DNA of 64,000 nt from Bacillota bacterium (GTDB taxonomy: Bacteria; Bacillota; Clostridia; Lachnospirales; Lachnospiraceae), in the NCBI GenBank assembly GCA_023399055.1, contig JAEWQV010000034.1, positions 124,001 to 188,000 on the forward strand. Direction: 5' to 3'. Positions 54,501 to 62,783 of this stretch are shown here, one piece after another (position 1 is the stretch's first letter; each line of letters begins with the position of its first letter). The position numbers were made by a program, and so were the translations under genes. The notes beneath the pieces are model-generated. The model was given only the letters and a program-made list of their open reading frames with translations, searched no databases and was not told the DNA's origin.

Positions 54501-54631
54501 CAAAGACTGACTGGACAAATTATACACAGACAGGTGACTATTCCTACAATGCGTCCAATAACAATTATGTTGATTGGAATAACGCTACAGGCTACTTAAG
54601 TAATAGTCTAAAGTGGGGTATTGAGCCATAA
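51584..54631 (+). CDS. GH48 processive exocellulase with two X2 modules and CBM3
   Basis: 1015 residues. A signal peptide ends near SAATT (residue ~49). The GH48 catalytic domain (about 50-675) shows IETMIVEAPDYGHVTTSEAF, GMHWLLDVDNWYGFG and FNYHRFWAQCDIALANGVYS. Two X2 modules follow (about 682-767 and 770-860; both start TTATFDKKTANQ), then a CBM3 (866-1015). No dockerin is present, so it is a free enzyme, not cellulosomal. GH48 enzymes release cellobiose from the reducing ends of cellulose chains and act synergistically with GH9 endoglucanases such as the next gene. AAGGAGGG precedes the start. Confidence 0.96.
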   Translation: MMKRAVKFTFKRWTKNLITSMMILALFSTTLTSLMFPKATDLPKTVSAATTDAYQNRFMELWGEIHDSSNGYFSPQGIPYHSIETMIVEAPDYGHVTTSEAFSYYMWLEAMYGKFTGDFSSFQTAWNATETYIIPTAQDQPNTSMAQYNASKPATYAPEGELPSMYPAQLNSSAAVGNDPIHNDLVSTYGNSMIYGMHWLLDVDNWYGFGRRADGTSKPSYINTFQRGKQESTWETIPQPCWDAKTFGGTNGYLDLFVGDSSYATQFKYTNAPDADARAVQATYWANEWADELGVDLSTYNAKATKMGDYLRYAMFDKYFRKIGSPSTAGTGYNSAHYLMSWYYAWGGGISSNWAWKIGSSHNHFGYQNPMAAWILSTDSEFKPLSQNGATDWATSLNRQLEFYQWLQSSEGAIAGGASNSYNGRYEAWPAGTSTFYGMGYEANPVYADPGSNTWFGFQAWSMQRVAEYYYKTNDVRAKQLLDKWVSWVKSVVVLNSNGTFSVPSTIDWTGQPDTWTGTYTGNNNLHVTVVNSGTDLGVTASLANALLYYSKASGDDASRVLAKELLDRMWTLYRDDKGLSAPESRADYTRFFEQEVYVPTNWTGKMPNGDVIKSGVKFLDIRSKYKSDPSYQSLLSAYNSGQDPVFNYHRFWAQCDIALANGVYSILFGDGSTPVNNSAIAPTTATFDKKTANQTNVVVTMTLNGNTLTGIKDGSTYLVNGTDYTVSGSTVTLLKAYLATKTVGVLNLTFDFNKGIDPLLAITISDTTPSGSITPTTATFDKKTANQANVVISLTLAGNTLSAIKLDGQTLTSGTNYTVSGSTVTFPASYLATLTTGAHTVVFDLSAGIDPTLALTVVDTSVVAGNIKVQMYNGNTSAQTNGIAPRFKLYNTGTSSINLSEVKIRYYYTVDGEKAQNFWCDWSSAGSSNITGTFVKLTTAKTNADYYLEIGFTSGAGTLAAGQSIEVQARFSKTDWTNYTQTGDYSYNASNNNYVDWNNATGYLSNSLKWGIEP

Positions 54632-54663
54632 AAAGTTGTATTGATATCTGTAAATAATAATTT

Positions 54664-54720
54664 AAGAACTGCGAAGTGCTAAATTAATAAAATATAAGGA
54701 ATACTTCGCAGTTCTTTCTT
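54664..54720 (+). terminator. Hairpin between the GH48 and GH9 genes
   Basis: AAGAACTGCGAAGT (54664-54677) pairs with ACTTCGCAGTTCTT (54703-54716) over 14 perfect bases, followed by TCTT. It is a leaky terminator or a processing/stability element. The GH9 ribosome site GGATGGAGG follows at once, and no separate promoter is obvious. Confidence 0.75.
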
Positions 54721-54743
54721 ACAAAAAAGGATGGAGGTAAGCT

Positions 54744-57692
54744 ATGCGTAAAATACTAAGTACATTAATAATCGCTTGTCTTATGGTAGGTTTAATTCAA
54801 TTTCAACCATCAAAGGTACAGGCAGCTACAAATTATAATTATGGGGAAGCCTTGCAAAAGGCAATTATGTTCTATGAATTTCAAAGATCAGGTGACCTTC
54901 CTACAACCATCAGAAATAACTGGAGGGGAGACTCTGGTATGACAGATGGAGCTGATGTGGGTTTAGATCTGACAGGCGGCTGGTACGATGCTGGCGATCA
55001 TGTTAAATTCAATTTACCAATGGCTTATACAGCATCGATGTTGGCCTGGAGCGTATATGAATCCAGAGAAGCTCTAACAAGCAGTGGTCAACTGAATTAT
55101 TTATTAGAAGAGATTAAATGGGCTACGGATTATCTCATTAAGTGTCATCCATCTGCGAATGTATTTTACTATCAGGTGGGTTCCGGTAGTGCAGATCATT
55201 CCTGGTGGGGACCTGCCGAAGTAATGCAGATGGCACGTCCATCCTATAAGGTGGATTTGGCTAGTCCTGGCTCTGCTGTAACGGCAGAAGCAGCTGCAGC
55301 ACTTGCAGCCGCAGCGGTGGTGTTTGCACCTACTAACCCTACCTACGCTCAGACCTGTCTTACCCATGCAAAGCAATTATTTGCATATTCAGATACAGTA
55401 AAGAGTGATACCGGATATACAGCAGCAAACGGTTATTATAGCTTATATGGCGGTTTTTATGATGAGTTATCCTGGGCAGGGTCCTGGTTATATCTTGCTA
55501 CCAATGATTCATCCTATTTGACAAAAGCTGAAAGCTATGTTGCCAATTGGGGAAAAGAAGGACAATCCACAGATATCGCTTATAAGTGGACACAGAGTTG
55601 GGATGATGTTCATTATGGTGCAGGCGTGTTACTGGCAAAGATAACAGGTAAAGCAGTATACAAGACCTTCGTAGAAATGTATCTGGATTATTGGACCACG
55701 GGTTATAATGGCAGCCGAATTACTTATACACCTAAGGGACTTGCATGGTTAGATTCCTGGGGTTCTTTAAGATATGCCACGACTACAGCATTCCTTGCAA
55801 GTGTTTATGCAGACTGGTCTGGCTGTAGTGCTACAAAAGCAGCTACATATAAGGCATTTACAAAATCACAGGTTGACTATGCTCTCGGAAGTACCGGCAG
55901 AAGCTTTGTGGTTGGCTACGGTACGAATTCACCACAGCATCCTCATCACAGAACAGCACATAGTTCCTGGGCTGATAGCTTAAGCGTGCCAACGACTCAT
56001 AGACATACGATTTATGGTGCACTTGTGGGTGGACCTGGTAATAATGACAGTTACACCGACGATATTACCAATTATGTTAACAATGAGATAGCTTGTGATT
56101 ACAATGCAGGCTTTGTAGGAGCCTTAGCAAAAGTTTATGGTACCTATGGTGGAACACCAATCGCCAACTTTACAGCAGTAGAGGCAGTGGTTGGGGATGA
56201 ATTCTTTGTAGAAGCTGGAATTAATGCCTCTGGACCGAATTTCGTCGAAATCAAAGCCCTAATGAACAATCAGTCCGGTTGGCCGGCAAGAATGGGTGAT
56301 AAATTATCCTTTAAGTATTTTATTGATATTTCAGAAGCAATTAGCTTAGGATATACAGCGGCTAATTTTACTGTTACCACCAATTACAACTCTGGAGCAA
56401 CAGTATCTCAGATTCAGCCATGGGATGAAGCCAATAACATCTATTATGTAAATGTAGATTTTACAGGAACTAAGATATATCCTGGTGGACAATCCAATTA
56501 TAAGAAGGAAATTCAGTTCCGTATAGCTGGACCAATGAATACCACCTTCTGGAATAATGCAAATGATTATTCTTATACTAATTTAAATGGTGTAACTTCT
56601 GGTAGCGTGGTTAAGACAACCTATATTCCTGTTTACAATGCGGGAGTTAAAGTGTTTGGTGACGAACCTGGCACTGCACAAAGTAGTTCTTCTATCACAC
56701 CGGTTACTGCTACTTTCGATAAATATAGTCCATCCGCAATTGGAGTAGCTGTAAATTACAATGGTAATACTTTAACAGCAATTAAGAATGGGACTGTAAA
56801 TCTAGTGAGTGGTACCAATTATACCGTTAGCGGTAATAATATTACGCTTGCAACTTCTTACTTATCAAGTTTACCAGTGGGAACTACAACACTTACCTTT
56901 GATTTTAGTGCGGGATATGACCCAAAACTTGTTATAACAGTTACAGATTCAACCCCTAGTGCATCACTTTCCATTAGTCAGGCAGAATTTGATAAGAATG
57001 TTCCAGGCAATATTACGGTTGGATTAACCTTGAATGGGCATACCCTGACTGCAATTAAGAATGGAACTACAACCCTAACCAGCGGTACACATTATACCGT
57101 TTCCGGTACACAGGTAACCTTATTAAGTTCTTATTTGGCAACACAGGCTTTAGGTAATACAACGTTAACCTTTGATTTTAGTGGAGGTATTGATCCTACA
57201 CTTGTAGTTAAGATTAAGGATAGCTCCATCGTTGTTACAGGTGACCTAAAGATTCAGATGTTCAATGGCAATACTCAGACAAGCACCAACGGTATTGCTC
57301 CAAGAATTAAACTTTACAATACGGGAACCACAAGTATTAATCTATCTGACGTTAAGTTAAGATATTATTATACGGTGGACACTGAGAAGGCACAGAGCTT
57401 CTGGTGTGACTGGTCTTCCGCAGGAACTGCCAATGTAACGGGAACCTTTGTGAAGCTGGCAACTGCAAAAACAGGAGCAGATTATTACTTAGAAATAGGT
57501 TTTACATCTGGAGCTGGAACACTGGCTGCAGGACAATCCATTGAAGTCCAAACCAGATTCTCCAAGACAGACTGGACGAATTATTCACAGACCAATGACT
57601 ATTCCTATAACGCTACAGGAAGTTCTTATGTGGATTGGACCAATATGACCGGATATTTGGCAGGCAGCTTAGTATGGGGTGTTGAACCATAA
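54744..57692 (+). CDS. GH9 processive endoglucanase with CBM3c, two X2 modules and CBM3
   Basis: 982 residues. Signal peptide ending VQAA (residue ~28). GH9 domain about 30-465: D82AGD85H holds the catalytic base, HHRTAHSS-type substrate motif, and NNE448IACDYNAGF the catalytic acid. A CBM3c-type module follows (about 471-645; VEIKALMNNQSGWPARMGDK), the family feature that makes GH9 enzymes processive. Then two X2 modules (650-735, 742-828) and a cellulose-binding CBM3 (833-982). No dockerin. The C-terminal 330 residues closely match those of the GH48 neighbour. Confidence 0.96.
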   Translation: MRKILSTLIIACLMVGLIQFQPSKVQAATNYNYGEALQKAIMFYEFQRSGDLPTTIRNNWRGDSGMTDGADVGLDLTGGWYDAGDHVKFNLPMAYTASMLAWSVYESREALTSSGQLNYLLEEIKWATDYLIKCHPSANVFYYQVGSGSADHSWWGPAEVMQMARPSYKVDLASPGSAVTAEAAAALAAAAVVFAPTNPTYAQTCLTHAKQLFAYSDTVKSDTGYTAANGYYSLYGGFYDELSWAGSWLYLATNDSSYLTKAESYVANWGKEGQSTDIAYKWTQSWDDVHYGAGVLLAKITGKAVYKTFVEMYLDYWTTGYNGSRITYTPKGLAWLDSWGSLRYATTTAFLASVYADWSGCSATKAATYKAFTKSQVDYALGSTGRSFVVGYGTNSPQHPHHRTAHSSWADSLSVPTTHRHTIYGALVGGPGNNDSYTDDITNYVNNEIACDYNAGFVGALAKVYGTYGGTPIANFTAVEAVVGDEFFVEAGINASGPNFVEIKALMNNQSGWPARMGDKLSFKYFIDISEAISLGYTAANFTVTTNYNSGATVSQIQPWDEANNIYYVNVDFTGTKIYPGGQSNYKKEIQFRIAGPMNTTFWNNANDYSYTNLNGVTSGSVVKTTYIPVYNAGVKVFGDEPGTAQSSSSITPVTATFDKYSPSAIGVAVNYNGNTLTAIKNGTVNLVSGTNYTVSGNNITLATSYLSSLPVGTTTLTFDFSAGYDPKLVITVTDSTPSASLSISQAEFDKNVPGNITVGLTLNGHTLTAIKNGTTTLTSGTHYTVSGTQVTLLSSYLATQALGNTTLTFDFSGGIDPTLVVKIKDSSIVVTGDLKIQMFNGNTQTSTNGIAPRIKLYNTGTTSINLSDVKLRYYYTVDTEKAQSFWCDWSSAGTANVTGTFVKLATAKTGADYYLEIGFTSGAGTLAAGQSIEVQTRFSKTDWTNYSQTNDYSYNATGSSYVDWTNMTGYLAGSLVWGVEP

Positions 57693-57733
57693 TAGTTAGT
57701 CACGTAAATTTAGCAGTTAAAGATTTGTTACCT

Positions 57734-57835
57734 GATAAAATCATTAATTAAGTGAAAAAGTATTTTACTGGTAGTTTTTTCACACTGACATCAATTTACT
57801 ATTGGTATGCATTAAGTAATGGTGATGATTTTATC
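57734..57835 (+). other. Long-range inverted repeat after the GH9 gene
   Basis: GATAAAATCAT (57734-57744) pairs with ATGATTTTATC (57825-57835). Inside, GTGAAAAA and TTTTTCAC form a second stem. This part of the 390-base spacer (57693-58080) has no gene. Confidence 0.45.
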
Positions 57836-57888
57836 AAGCAATATTTGATATTTGAGTACGAAGTTTAAGTTAATGTATTAATGTGAAA

Positions 57889-57950
57889 ATAACAGCTTCT
57901 TATAATCACGATTGGCTATAAGCCGAAGGTGCATTATGAGGAGCTGTTAT
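57889..57950 (+). terminator. Long hairpin, likely transcript end of the cellulase genes
   Basis: An 18-base stem with two G-U pairs (57889-57906 with 57933-57950), with GGCT/AGCC inside the loop. No T-run follows, so termination efficiency is uncertain. Confidence 0.5.
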
Positions 57951-58014
57951 CCGTTTGTCATGTTTTAGAGAGTAACGTTGATAGAAAGAAATTAGTAACC
58001 TGGTAAAAACTACC

Positions 58015-58043
58015 TTGACATACCTATATAATCTAGGTATAAT
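58015..58043 (+). promoter_or_regulatory. Consensus promoter overlapped by a PadR-type operator
   Basis: TTGACA (58015-58020), 17-base spacer, TATAAT (58038-58043). The palindrome ATACCTA (58020-58026) / TAGGTAT (58034-58040) lies across the spacer, and a weaker copy CCTA/TAGG sits at 58048-58062. This fits autorepression by the PadR protein encoded just downstream. Confidence 0.75.
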
Positions 58044-58080
58044 GATGCCTATGAAATCTAGGTATGGAGGTAATTGCTAT

Positions 58081-58431
58081 ATGGATAAAAAACTTATGAA
58101 TATTAGTATTTCAATGTTGCTTCTTAAGCTATTGGAAGAACAAGATATGTATGGCTATGAGATGATAAAAGAGTTGGATTATCGAAGTGAAAATGTATTC
58201 TCCTTAAAAGAAGGAACTTTATATCCAGTGCTGCATTCGTTAGAAACAGATGGAGCAATTGAAAGCTATGAAAAGGTAGCAGAAACAGGAAGAGTCCGTA
58301 AGTATTATCACATAACCTCAACAGGTACAAAGATTTTAGCGGAGAAGACAAAAGAATGGTCGACCTATCAGAATGCAGTAAATCAAGTGATTGGAGGGAG
58401 AAGCTATGGAACAGCAGCATGGTCCTTCTAA
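58081..58431 (+). CDS. PadR-family transcriptional regulator
   Basis: 116 residues from ATG 58081 (GGAGGT 58065-58070). It has the winged helix of PadR: ISMLLLKLLEEQDMYGYEMI, SLKEGTLYPVLHSLETDGAI, GRVRKYYHITSTGTKIL. An apparent longer frame starts inside the -35 box, so it is rejected. The end overlaps the membrane-protein gene by 26 bases. PadR/HAAS-protein pairs are common in Firmicutes; repression is usually relieved by cell-envelope stress or antibiotics. Confidence 0.93.
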   Translation: MDKKLMNISISMLLLKLLEEQDMYGYEMIKELDYRSENVFSLKEGTLYPVLHSLETDGAIESYEKVAETGRVRKYYHITSTGTKILAEKTKEWSTYQNAVNQVIGGRSYGTAAWSF

Positions 58432-59887
58432 TAATTTGAATTTGTTTCTAGAGGATGTTGCAGAGCAAATCCAATACAAGCCTGTAAGAGCAGATGTGAA
58501 AGCAGAATTAACCGCTCATATAGAAGATAGAAAAGAAGAGTATAGGGAACAAGGAATGGAGGAGTTAACTGCATATAATAAAGCGATTGAGGATATGGGT
58601 GATGCAGTGGATATTGGAATTCGAATGAATGAAGTTCGTAAATTGCAAAGTGACCAACCTGCGTTGCTTATGATTATCTCTCTTTTCTCTCTTGGTGTCA
58701 TGGGAAATATTCGTCTGTTAATAACTACGAATAGTGGGGATTGGTTTACCCAACTATTTTACTTTTTGTTTGGGTTTGTGGTATTTACAGTTGTATATTA
58801 TTTTGGTTATCAGAAGCTGGTGGGATATAGTAGAAAAATATCAGTTATATTACTGGGAGTAGTGGGAGCATATCTTTTACTTTCTGTAATTAATAGATTT
58901 GTCAACAGTTATTATTTATTTAGGCTAACAGGACTTTCTTTTATCTTTGCAATGGAACTGCTTTGTATTCCGGTAATTATTGCAATTGTATATCTAAATC
59001 GGAGTAAAAAATATGTTCCTTTTTTCATTAGCACGATTTCAACAGTCAGTATTATAGTTACCACAACTTTGATAATTAGGGACTATACTTTAGTTGCAAA
59101 TTTAATCTTATTGATATCTACTACTTTTACCTTATTGTTCATGATTATAAAGAAAATGTTAGTGGGGAGAACAAGAAACTTGATCTTTGGATGGTTGATT
59201 AGTGCAGGAATCTTAGTCACCACCTTTATAGCATCTTATATTGGAAATGGTGGAAACTGGAGTTATATAATTGAACAGGGCTTTTCTCCTGAGAAAGTGG
59301 TACAAAATCATTGGGACGATTCCTATAATAGCATTTTAATAAAGAATCTTCTTAGTAAAGCTGAAATATTGGGCACCATTGAACTTAGCCAAGATGAGTT
59401 AATGGGTTATTATATAAGTGACTGGTATTTCGATGATGTTGATGAATTTCACTATAATTATAAAATGCAATTTGTAGAGCCGGAAGAAATAAGACTTGAA
59501 CATATTCTTCCACAACACTATCAAAACAACTATAGGATTGCATATTGGATTTTAAAATATGGATGGCTCCCTTCCGCTATTTTAATAGGTATCATAGTAG
59601 CAGCTTATGGAATGCTAATTCGAATTGTTAGCTTGATTAAAAATAAAATGGGTAAAGTGTTGGCATTTTCCAGTGTTACTGCTTTGATATTACAAACCGT
59701 ATTATATTTTCTCGGCAACTTCGGATATCAGTTTGGATGGTTTGGCAATCTGCCGCTTATCTCAGAAGGACTATGCAGCATCACAACGAATATGATTTTA
59801 GTTGGACTCGTTTGTTCTGCTTATCGATATGATAAAGTGATAAAAGAAGTTGGTGGAAAGAAGATAGTTAATAATTTGGTTATATAA
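58406..59887 (+). CDS. HAAS-domain membrane protein with SEDS (FtsW/RodA)-like core
   Basis: 493 residues from ATG 58406 (GGAGGGAG). Residues 1-85 form the helical HAAS domain found in partners of PadR regulators (VRADVKAELTAHIEDRKEEY, NKAIEDMGDAVDIG). About ten membrane helices follow. The last third aligns with FtsW/RodA: a W303-D-D region, then ILKYGWLPSAILIGI and GNLPLISEGL (cf. LPFISYG), SITTNMILVGLV. The HTDF segment and the FISYGG motif are altered (LISEGL), so polymerase activity is uncertain. Either a divergent SEDS glycosyltransferase or an inactive relative that senses lipid II. Confidence 0.7.
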   Translation: MEQQHGPSNNLNLFLEDVAEQIQYKPVRADVKAELTAHIEDRKEEYREQGMEELTAYNKAIEDMGDAVDIGIRMNEVRKLQSDQPALLMIISLFSLGVMGNIRLLITTNSGDWFTQLFYFLFGFVVFTVVYYFGYQKLVGYSRKISVILLGVVGAYLLLSVINRFVNSYYLFRLTGLSFIFAMELLCIPVIIAIVYLNRSKKYVPFFISTISTVSIIVTTTLIIRDYTLVANLILLISTTFTLLFMIIKKMLVGRTRNLIFGWLISAGILVTTFIASYIGNGGNWSYIIEQGFSPEKVVQNHWDDSYNSILIKNLLSKAEILGTIELSQDELMGYYISDWYFDDVDEFHYNYKMQFVEPEEIRLEHILPQHYQNNYRIAYWILKYGWLPSAILIGIIVAAYGMLIRIVSLIKNKMGKVLAFSSVTALILQTVLYFLGNFGYQFGWFGNLPLISEGLCSITTNMILVGLVCSAYRYDKVIKEVGGKKIVNNLVI

Positions 59888-59906
59888 AGATTCAATATAA
59901 ATTTCA

Positions 59907-59940
59907 AGGTCTCGCGGGCTCTTTGCCAGCGGGACTTTTG
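59907..59940 (+). terminator. Terminator of the PadR/HAAS operon
   Basis: GTCTCGC (59909-59915) pairs with GCGGGAC (59929-59935, one G-U), with GGC/GCC inside, followed by TTTT. Confidence 0.8.
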
Positions 59941-60037
59941 CGTTAATAATATTGAGGGAGGGTATCTGTGAAGTTTGGGTGTTAATATTTATTATGAGTA
60001 CCGCTCATAAATTACCTCAACCAGTTAATAAATAAAC

Positions 60038-60087
60038 TTGACATATCTTACCAATGCATTTAAACTATCAATGAACAAATATTCATT
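60038..60087 (+). promoter_or_regulatory. Promoter and TetR-type operator of the short operon
   Basis: TTGACA (60038-60043), 17-base spacer, TAAACT (60061-60066), followed by the inverted repeat AATGAA (60070-60075) / TTCATT (60082-60087). The dyad sits at the transcription start, 17 bases before the regulator gene, as expected for autorepression. Confidence 0.7.
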
Positions 60088-60103
60088 CATAAAGGGAGAA
60101 AAT

Positions 60104-60700
60104 ATGCCAAAGTCACCAGAACGTTGTGAAGAGATAAGAGAAGAGATGCGCAAAAAGATTATTAATAAATCCATCCTTTACTTTGCTAAGAATGGATTCT
60201 CGGGAACTAAAATGAGTGACCTATCCAAGCATATTGGAATAGGGCAGGGTACTATATATATTTATTTTGAATCGAAGGAAGTACTGTTTAAGGAAATTCA
60301 TAAAAGGATAAATAGAGAAAAGGATATTAAGCAGCTAAAGCTTTTGTCAAAGCTTCCGATACCTGCCAAACAGAAAATTCATAAGCTGACGACCACAGTA
60401 ATGCAACAACTACAAAAAGATGATGAATTCGCGGCAATGATTGCTCTAAATACTCAGATGCTATTAGAACAAGATGAAGATTATTCGGCTGACGAAACCA
60501 CCTATCAATCCGAGCTATATAAATATATGGCAAAAATAATTGAACAAGGGCAAAAGGAAGATAGTGTAGTTATAGGGAATCCCTTAAAACTTGCTGATTA
60601 CTATTGGGGAGTTGTGTATCTTTATGCGCTTAAGAAGCTATTTACTACAAAGTACGAAATGATTAACTCACAGGATTTAGAACGTACAATATTGAAATAA
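60104..60700 (+). CDS. TetR-family transcriptional regulator
   Basis: 198 residues from ATG 60104 (AAAGGGAG at 60091-60098). The N-terminal DNA-binding helix-turn-helix is typical (INKSILYFAKNGFSGTKMSD, then LSKHIGIGQGTIYIYFESKE). The helical ligand-binding domain follows. It precedes three enzyme genes in the same orientation, with which it probably shares regulation by a lipid-like or hydrophobic ligand; the ligand is unknown. Confidence 0.92.
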   Translation: MPKSPERCEEIREEMRKKIINKSILYFAKNGFSGTKMSDLSKHIGIGQGTIYIYFESKEVLFKEIHKRINREKDIKQLKLLSKLPIPAKQKIHKLTTTVMQQLQKDDEFAAMIALNTQMLLEQDEDYSADETTYQSELYKYMAKIIEQGQKEDSVVIGNPLKLADYYWGVVYLYALKKLFTTKYEMINSQDLERTILK

Positions 60701-60718
60701 AGGGTCTGGAGGCGGAGA

Positions 60719-61486
60719 ATGAGGAAGCGAATTGCAATTATCACAGGTGCAAGTGGGGGATTAGGAAAAGAATTTACCAGGCTTATGCTAGGAGAAAAAG
60801 TAGATGAAGTCTGGGCAATCGCAAGGAACCACGAAAAGCTGACAGTTTTAAAGAAAGAAATGGGAGATAAAATTATACCTATTTCTAAGGACTTATCTAA
60901 TCTAGATGAAGTAACTTCTATAGGACTGTTACTAGAGAAAGAGAGACCTGATATAGCATATTTAATCAATAATGCAGGAATTGCTAGAATGGGTTCGTAT
61001 CAGGATTTTGATGCGGAAGAAATAAGTGCTACTATCAGCATCAATTGCACCGCATTAGCAATTCTATGTACCTTAAGCATTCCATATATGCGACAAGGGA
61101 GTAGAATATTGAATATATCTTCGGCGTCTTCCTTTCAGCCATTACCCTATCTTAATTTATATGCTTCAACAAAAGCTTTTGAGCGAAGCTATTCCCGAGC
61201 TTTAAATGCAGAGTTGAAGGGCACAGGAATAACTGCAACGGCTGTCTGTCCAAGCTGGGTTGATACAGATTTATTATTAAAAGAAATGAATGGAAGAAAG
61301 ATTAAGTTTCCTGGTATTGTTCCACCTGACCGAGTTGCAGTTCAAGCTCTTAAGGATGCAAAGCGTGGAGAAGATATGTCGGTTTGTACTTTGTATGTGA
61401 AATGGCTTCATGTATTAGCCAAAATATTTCCACAAAAAGTGGTTATCTATCGCTGGGTACATCAAATCAAAAGATATATCAATTGA
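60719..61486 (+). CDS. Short-chain dehydrogenase/reductase
   Basis: 255-residue classical SDR: cofactor motif T9GASGGLG16, NNAG (LINNAGIARMG), catalytic Ser in ISSASS and Y148xxxK152 (LYASTKAF). RN after the second strand (AIARNHEKL) suggests NADPH. Unusually, the C-terminal 40 residues continue with a basic amphipathic region (YVKWLHVLAKIFPQKVVIYR), as in membrane-associated acyl-lipid SDRs. Substrate unknown. Confidence 0.88.
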   Translation: MRKRIAIITGASGGLGKEFTRLMLGEKVDEVWAIARNHEKLTVLKKEMGDKIIPISKDLSNLDEVTSIGLLLEKERPDIAYLINNAGIARMGSYQDFDAEEISATISINCTALAILCTLSIPYMRQGSRILNISSASSFQPLPYLNLYASTKAFERSYSRALNAELKGTGITATAVCPSWVDTDLLLKEMNGRKIKFPGIVPPDRVAVQALKDAKRGEDMSVCTLYVKWLHVLAKIFPQKVVIYRWVHQIKRYIN

Positions 61487-61505
61487 GAAAGGCAGGGTTA
61501 GCCTT

Positions 61506-62783
61506 ATGGAAAAATACATTGACTCTGAACGTATCGATTTATTTGAACCTAATATCTATATACAGTTTCAGGTGCAGATAATAGGAAATCCTTTGCCTGA
61601 AGAGATAGTAACCGCTATAAAAAAAGCCTTTCTTGCAAACGAAGTAACCATGTCTAAAATCGAATTTGACGGATTAGGGAATTCATATTATAAACGGATG
61701 GAGGAAAGTGGCTGTAAGGTTAGTATTGTTAAAGATAAGTGGCTTGATCTTATGAGGATGAATGAAAAGATACCCTTTGCTATTGATCAAGGAGAATTTA
61801 TAAGGGTATTTGTTATTATGTCAAAAGAAGGTACTTATTTATTTTTAATGGCGCACCACTTGGTGGGGGACGGAAAATCCATAACCTATTTTCTGGAGGA
61901 TATCATGAGAGCTTTATCCGGCGAAAAGCTGGAATATAAGGAAATGGAATTAATTACTCAAGAATCCATGCCACCAAAATCAGAATTGCCAAAACTCGTA
62001 AAACTATATGCCTCCAGGTATAATCATAAATGGAAGAGTACAGGACGTATTTTTCATTGGAAGGATTATTATAAAATCCATGAAACATACTGGAAGGACC
62101 GCAGTTCACAAGTCTTACTCGAATATTTTACACCCGAGGAGTTAACTCAAATACATAAGAATGCGAAGCAGATTGGAGTATCTGTTAATAGTTATATTAT
62201 TACTGCATTTCTAGAGGCAAATAGAGAGAATAGTATCATTGGGATTGCTGTAAATGCTAGAAAAGACAATAATAAATCCATGTCCAATCAAGCAACAGGA
62301 ATAAGTGTAAATCATACTTACTCTGACAGACTAGGCTTCAAGAAAAATGCACAGCTCATCCATAGAAAGGCTCTATTTAAACTCGCGAAACCAGTTACAA
62401 AGTATTTTATACTCAGGTTTATTCCATTGTTTCAAAAAAGCCTGATTGATTCTGCATTATTATTTACTTACGGACTATATCAGAATAAAATATCACAAAA
62501 GTTTGCAAAGCTAATGGGCTATGCGGGAGGGCAGGCCAGAGAGTTAGGTATTACAAATCTTACAAGACTGGATATTCCTAATGTCTATGGGGAATACGAA
62601 TTAAGAAATGTTATCTTTATTCCGCCGGTTGTATCCTATGCAAAGCATATTATTGGAGTTGCGACAATGGGGGATGGAATGACCATTTCCTATCATTTTA
62701 TGAGTGACCAGAATAAAGAAAAAGAAACAGAATTCTTTAAACATGCGATTAAAAATTTAAGGGTGGAAGAACATGAAGGATAA
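61506..62783 (+). CDS. Stand-alone condensation-domain acyltransferase
   Basis: 425 residues. The condensation-superfamily motif HHxxxDG is intact as H117HLVGDG123. The overall two-lobe layout (also seen in PapA and WES/DGAT-type acyltransferases) fits, with VSVNSYIITAFLEANR and NVRKD-like GIAVNARKDN in the second lobe. It is not attached to an adenylation or carrier domain, so it acts on free thioesters or CoA derivatives. Product unknown: it may form an ester or amide between an acyl group and an alcohol or amine made by the neighbours. Confidence 0.8.
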   Translation: MEKYIDSERIDLFEPNIYIQFQVQIIGNPLPEEIVTAIKKAFLANEVTMSKIEFDGLGNSYYKRMEESGCKVSIVKDKWLDLMRMNEKIPFAIDQGEFIRVFVIMSKEGTYLFLMAHHLVGDGKSITYFLEDIMRALSGEKLEYKEMELITQESMPPKSELPKLVKLYASRYNHKWKSTGRIFHWKDYYKIHETYWKDRSSQVLLEYFTPEELTQIHKNAKQIGVSVNSYIITAFLEANRENSIIGIAVNARKDNNKSMSNQATGISVNHTYSDRLGFKKNAQLIHRKALFKLAKPVTKYFILRFIPLFQKSLIDSALLFTYGLYQNKISQKFAKLMGYAGGQARELGITNLTRLDIPNVYGEYELRNVIFIPPVVSYAKHIIGVATMGDGMTISYHFMSDQNKEKETEFFKHAIKNLRVEEHEG

